From Xanthocytophaga flava (GTDB lineage: Bacteria > Bacteroidota > Bacteroidia > Cytophagales > 172606-1), in NCBI GenBank assembly GCA_030068525.1, contig JASJOS010000015.1, positions 124,001-188,000 on the forward strand: a stretch of DNA of 64,000 nt, in the 5' to 3' direction. The number at the start of each line of letters is the position of its first letter. Within the stretch, counting starts at the first letter, position 1. The position numbers were made by a program, and so were the translations under genes. Under the pieces are notes generated by a model. That model was not told where the DNA came from. It was given only the letters and a program-made list of their open reading frames with translations, and ran no database searches. Shown one piece after another: positions 61,424 to 64,000 of the stretch.

Positions 61424-63067
61424 ATGTTATTTAGATATATAGTCCTGTACTTTTTTTGTTGTCAATTTTTTATTGGTATTGAGGGCTTCTCTCAGCAAAA
61501 AAAATATTTTATAGAATTTACAGACAAGAAAAATTCACCGTATTCTCTTTCAAAGCCTTCGGAATTTCTTAGTCAGAGGTCTATTGATCGAAGAGAACGT
61601 CAGAACATTGTGTTATCAGAACGGGACCTTCCTGTTAATCCTGCTTATATACAGCAGATACGTCAACTAGGAGCTGTAATCTGGTATCCTTCCAGGTGGA
61701 TGAACGGCGTATTACTGGAAGCAGATCCAACAACTTTGGATCAGATAACAAAATTGGCATTTGTAAAGCCTGTTACAGATCAAAACCGCTTGAATACTCG
61801 TTTAGTTTTACCGGAAAACTATGATAGAAAAATGCAAGCGACAAAACAAACTGCTACCATAGATTATGGTAGTGCAGCTCGTCAGAATAGAATGCTAGGT
61901 ATTGATAAAATGCATGAAGCTGGGTTTACAGGAAAAGATATACACATTGCAGTAATGGATGGAGGATTTTATCAGGCAAATGCAATGAATGTATTTGAAC
62001 CTTTGTATGAGAATCGGCAACTATTGGGGACATATGATTTTGTTAGAAAGCAGGCGAATGTTTATGATCGAAGCAGTCACGGGTCTGAAGTTTTGTCAGT
62101 AATAGCTGCCAATAGTCCAGGAACGATAGTCGGGCCTGCCTATGATGCTTCATTCTGGTTGCTTAGAACAGAAAATGAAGATAGTGAGTATAGGATCGAG
62201 GAAGTAAATTGGTTGATTGCAGCCGAATTTGCAGATAGTGTAGGCGTCGATATTATTAATACATCCTTAGGCTATAACTATTTTGATGATGCCTCAATGG
62301 ATTATCTTCCTGAACAGATGGATGGCAAAACAGCAGTAATCACTCGTGCTGCAAATATGGCAGCTGCCACTGGAATGCTGGTTGTTGTAAGTGCTGGTAA
62401 TGAAGGCTCATCCTGGTGGAGAACATTATCAGCTCCTGCAGATGCTGATTCTGTACTGGCAGTTGCGGCTGTAGATAATTCAGAGTTACGTGCTTCTTTC
62501 AGTTCGATAGGAAAAATAATAGGTGGGAATACTATAAAGCCTAATGTAGCTGCTCAGGGTGTAGGTACAGTTGTGATGACGCCTTCTAACTCTCTTGGTA
62601 CTGATAATGGAACTTCACTGGCAACACCACTCATTACAGGGCTGGCTGCAGGATTATGGCAAGCATTTCCTGATCTGACTAATATGCAATTGCTGGATTT
62701 TATCCAGCGTTCGGGAAGCCAGGCAGAACGACCAGATACATTATTAGGTTATGGAGTTCCTGATTTTACTATTGCCTCCGAATTAATTCGAAAAGAAACT
62801 GATTCTAATGCGCCTATTGGATATTTATCCCCTAATCCAGTTACTTCAAATGAAGTTATGCTACGAGTAAATATAACTCATCTGGATAAACCAATAAACA
62901 TTGAGTTCTTTGATATACAAGGACGAAAGATTTATACTCACACAATTTCTAGCCCAATACCCGAAAATATAGTACGAATCTCTCCTGATATATTTAGAAT
63001 AGGGTTGTATATCGTGAAAATATATGATTCAGATAGTCAGGTGATTACTCGCTTGGTTAGGCTATAA
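61424..63067 (+). CDS. S8-family subtilisin-like serine peptidase with T9SS sorting domain
   Basis: From the ATG at 61424 (MLFRYIVLYFFCCQFFIGIE) the product is 547 residues; an upstream GTG at 61385 is an alternative. The catalytic triad is D179 (VMDGGF), H219 (SSHGSE) and S398 (NGTSLATP). The last 85 residues are a type A T9SS C-terminal domain (YLSPNPVTSNEVMLRVNITH, FDIQGRKIY, IGLYIVKIY, RLVRL), which sends the protein through the gliding-linked type IX system to the cell surface. It should degrade extracellular protein. The small barrel gene follows on the same strand. Confidence 0.94.
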   Translation: MLFRYIVLYFFCCQFFIGIEGFSQQKKYFIEFTDKKNSPYSLSKPSEFLSQRSIDRRERQNIVLSERDLPVNPAYIQQIRQLGAVIWYPSRWMNGVLLEADPTTLDQITKLAFVKPVTDQNRLNTRLVLPENYDRKMQATKQTATIDYGSAARQNRMLGIDKMHEAGFTGKDIHIAVMDGGFYQANAMNVFEPLYENRQLLGTYDFVRKQANVYDRSSHGSEVLSVIAANSPGTIVGPAYDASFWLLRTENEDSEYRIEEVNWLIAAEFADSVGVDIINTSLGYNYFDDASMDYLPEQMDGKTAVITRAANMAAATGMLVVVSAGNEGSSWWRTLSAPADADSVLAVAAVDNSELRASFSSIGKIIGGNTIKPNVAAQGVGTVVMTPSNSLGTDNGTSLATPLITGLAAGLWQAFPDLTNMQLLDFIQRSGSQAERPDTLLGYGVPDFTIASELIRKETDSNAPIGYLSPNPVTSNEVMLRVNITHLDKPINIEFFDIQGRKIYTHTISSPIPENIVRISPDIFRIGLYIVKIYDSDSQVITRLVRL

Positions 63068-63126
63068 TTGCAACTTTACCCTTTCTTTTTCGTAGCAATG
63101 GCAGTATCAAACCAAGCTATTGTTTT

Positions 63127-63654
63127 ATGAAAAAATTACTATGGACAATTGGGCTGTTCTCTCTTTTTACAATTACTACTATTTGTGGTCAGACTAGTCA
63201 TGGTGATGCAATGGCAGGAGGAGGCCTTAGACTTTTCTTTCCAAAGAACTCTGATAACTTCACTATGGAGTTCAATCCCAGAATTGGCTTTTTTGTAGCC
63301 AATAATGTGGCAATTGGAGGTATATTACCAGTGACAATCAATCGTACTGGAAATACCCGTATCTCTTCTATTGGACTTAAACCTTTTGGGCGTTTTTATC
63401 TGGGAGGATCTCAATTAAAATTGTTTTTAGAAGGACGATTCGGGCTGGAGCATTTCACCGCAAGAGATGTTCCTACAGATCGTCGAATCAATCAGTATGA
63501 TGATCTTTCTGTAGGATTTGGAGCGGGATTAGCGGCTTTCCTTAATAAACATGTTGCCCTGGAACCACAGGTAAGCTATGATGTATACAATCGAAATACT
63601 GCACAATATGCGGGTGTAACAGTTTCTGTCGCTTTACAAGTATACTTCCCATAG
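63127..63654 (+). CDS. Small outer-membrane beta-barrel protein
   Basis: The 175-residue protein has a signal peptide (MKKLLWTIGLFSLFTITTIC, then GQTS). The mature part is short amphipathic strands (GGGLRLFFP, FTMEFNPRIGFFVANNVAIG, GRFYLGGSQLKLFLEGRFGL, DLSVGFGAGLAAFLNKHVAL) and ends in a strand with FP (VTVSVALQVYFP). This matches the outer-membrane beta-barrel (OmpA/OmpW-like, OMP_b-brl) families of Bacteroidota. No specific function is visible. It begins 59 bases after the subtilase stop. Confidence 0.8.
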   Translation: MKKLLWTIGLFSLFTITTICGQTSHGDAMAGGGLRLFFPKNSDNFTMEFNPRIGFFVANNVAIGGILPVTINRTGNTRISSIGLKPFGRFYLGGSQLKLFLEGRFGLEHFTARDVPTDRRINQYDDLSVGFGAGLAAFLNKHVALEPQVSYDVYNRNTAQYAGVTVSVALQVYFP

Positions 63655-63820
63655 TGACAAGTATAGAGAATAATCTCTTTCCTGATTTCAGTTGAGTTAG
63701 TCTATACTTTCTATGTAAATGTCTGCACTATTGTAGGGTATGTCTATTCTTAAAAGCATCTACCATTTTGAGTGTTATTTTTAGCATATAAGTAATGTCT
63801 CTTCTATAACACCTACTGAT

Positions 63821-64000
63821 ATGATAACAAAACGATGTTTCCAATTTCTTTTAGTCCAATTCTTTTTCATGAATATTCTGGTTGGCTTTGCACAGGCACC
63901 AGGAGGGTTTGGCCCTCCTCCGGATATGGAGATGAATCAGCCTCCAACGCCAACAGAAATGGCTGAACAGGAAAGTAAATGGATGAAAAAGAAGCTGAAC
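63821..64000 (+). CDS. Secreted protein, N-terminal part (cut by window edge)
   Basis: Only 60 residues are visible, from the ATG at 63821. They read as a signal peptide (MITKRCFQFLLVQFFFMNIL, then VGFAQ) followed by a Pro- and Gly-rich linker (APGGFGPPPDMEMNQPPTPT) and the start of a charged helix (MAEQESKWMKKKLN). The helix resembles the opening of Spy/DUF4890-type small periplasmic proteins, like the one at 2624-3019, but too little is present to be sure. Confidence 0.5.
   Translation, partial: MITKRCFQFLLVQFFFMNILVGFAQAPGGFGPPPDMEMNQPPTPTEMAEQESKWMKKKLN

Noticed and set aside
1-64000. Mobile elements, prophage or CRISPR array
   Set aside because: No transposase, integrase or phage structural protein and no regularly spaced repeats were found in either strand.

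Overview
The window is a 64 kb stretch of ordinary, gene-dense chromosome from a member of the Bacteroidota, most likely order Cytophagales. The evidence is a type IX secretion (T9SS) C-terminal sorting domain on a subtilase, repeated Bacteroidota-type -7 promoter boxes (TAnnTTTG), the DUF1800/DUF1501 gene pair, a Bacteroidetes-type LptD, DUF3857 transglutaminase proteins, many short lipoprotein signals and moderately low G+C. I see no insertion sequence, phage, CRISPR array, tRNA or rRNA. The genus cannot be fixed from the sequence alone.

Layout. 0-7 kb: a cut-off LytS-type sensor kinase, a surface-type lipoprotein, a membrane fatty-acid hydroxylase overlapping a small Spy-like secreted protein, an MBL-fold hydrolase and a soluble kinase with six PAS domains. 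7.5-11 kb: a very large peptidase-like/propeller/outer-membrane-barrel protein and a small secreted protein. 11-17 kb: a divergent regulatory pair (AraC regulator with an SDR protein; Crp/Fnr regulator with an AhpD-like protein), then tex and a candidate small RNA. 17-22 kb: a CobW-type GTPase and an M28 zinc peptidase transcribed divergently from a 49-bp palindromic promoter/operator, then an M43 zinc protease. 22-26 kb: two paralogous small membrane proteins behind a perfect 50-bp palindrome, serine acetyltransferase, isochorismate synthase and a SixA-like phosphatase. 26-29 kb: a penicillin-acylase-family enzyme with a membrane protein ending in a pseudopilin-like domain. 29-34 kb: an envelope group of LptD, an amidase and an MCE/MlaD protein. 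34-39 kb: acyl-CoA carboxylase beta subunit, SirB1-like protein, WHy/LEA-like lipoprotein, YqgE/AlgH protein and a GT2 glycosyltransferase. 40-49 kb: lipoprotein serpin, DUF1800/DUF1501, L,D-transpeptidase, quinone oxidoreductase, APC permease and an M61 peptidase. 49-57 kb: M14 and M61 peptidases, a nucleotidyltransferase, a Gfo/Idh/MocA oxidoreductase and a class III aminotransferase. 57-64 kb: a transglutaminase next to a paralog without the catalytic residues, a T9SS subtilase, a small beta-barrel protein and a partial secreted protein.

Taken together the window carries many exported hydrolases (M28, M43, M14, two M61, S8, S45, and a possible metallopeptidase domain on an outer-membrane barrel) and one lipoprotein serpin, as expected of a protein-degrading gliding or surface-associated bacterium. 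The parts I consider least explained by known annotation are regulatory: the mirrored promoter palindrome at 18321-18369, the 50-bp palindrome at 22035-22084, and the intergenic RNA at about 16955-17075. I found no convincing new multi-gene defence or mobile system.
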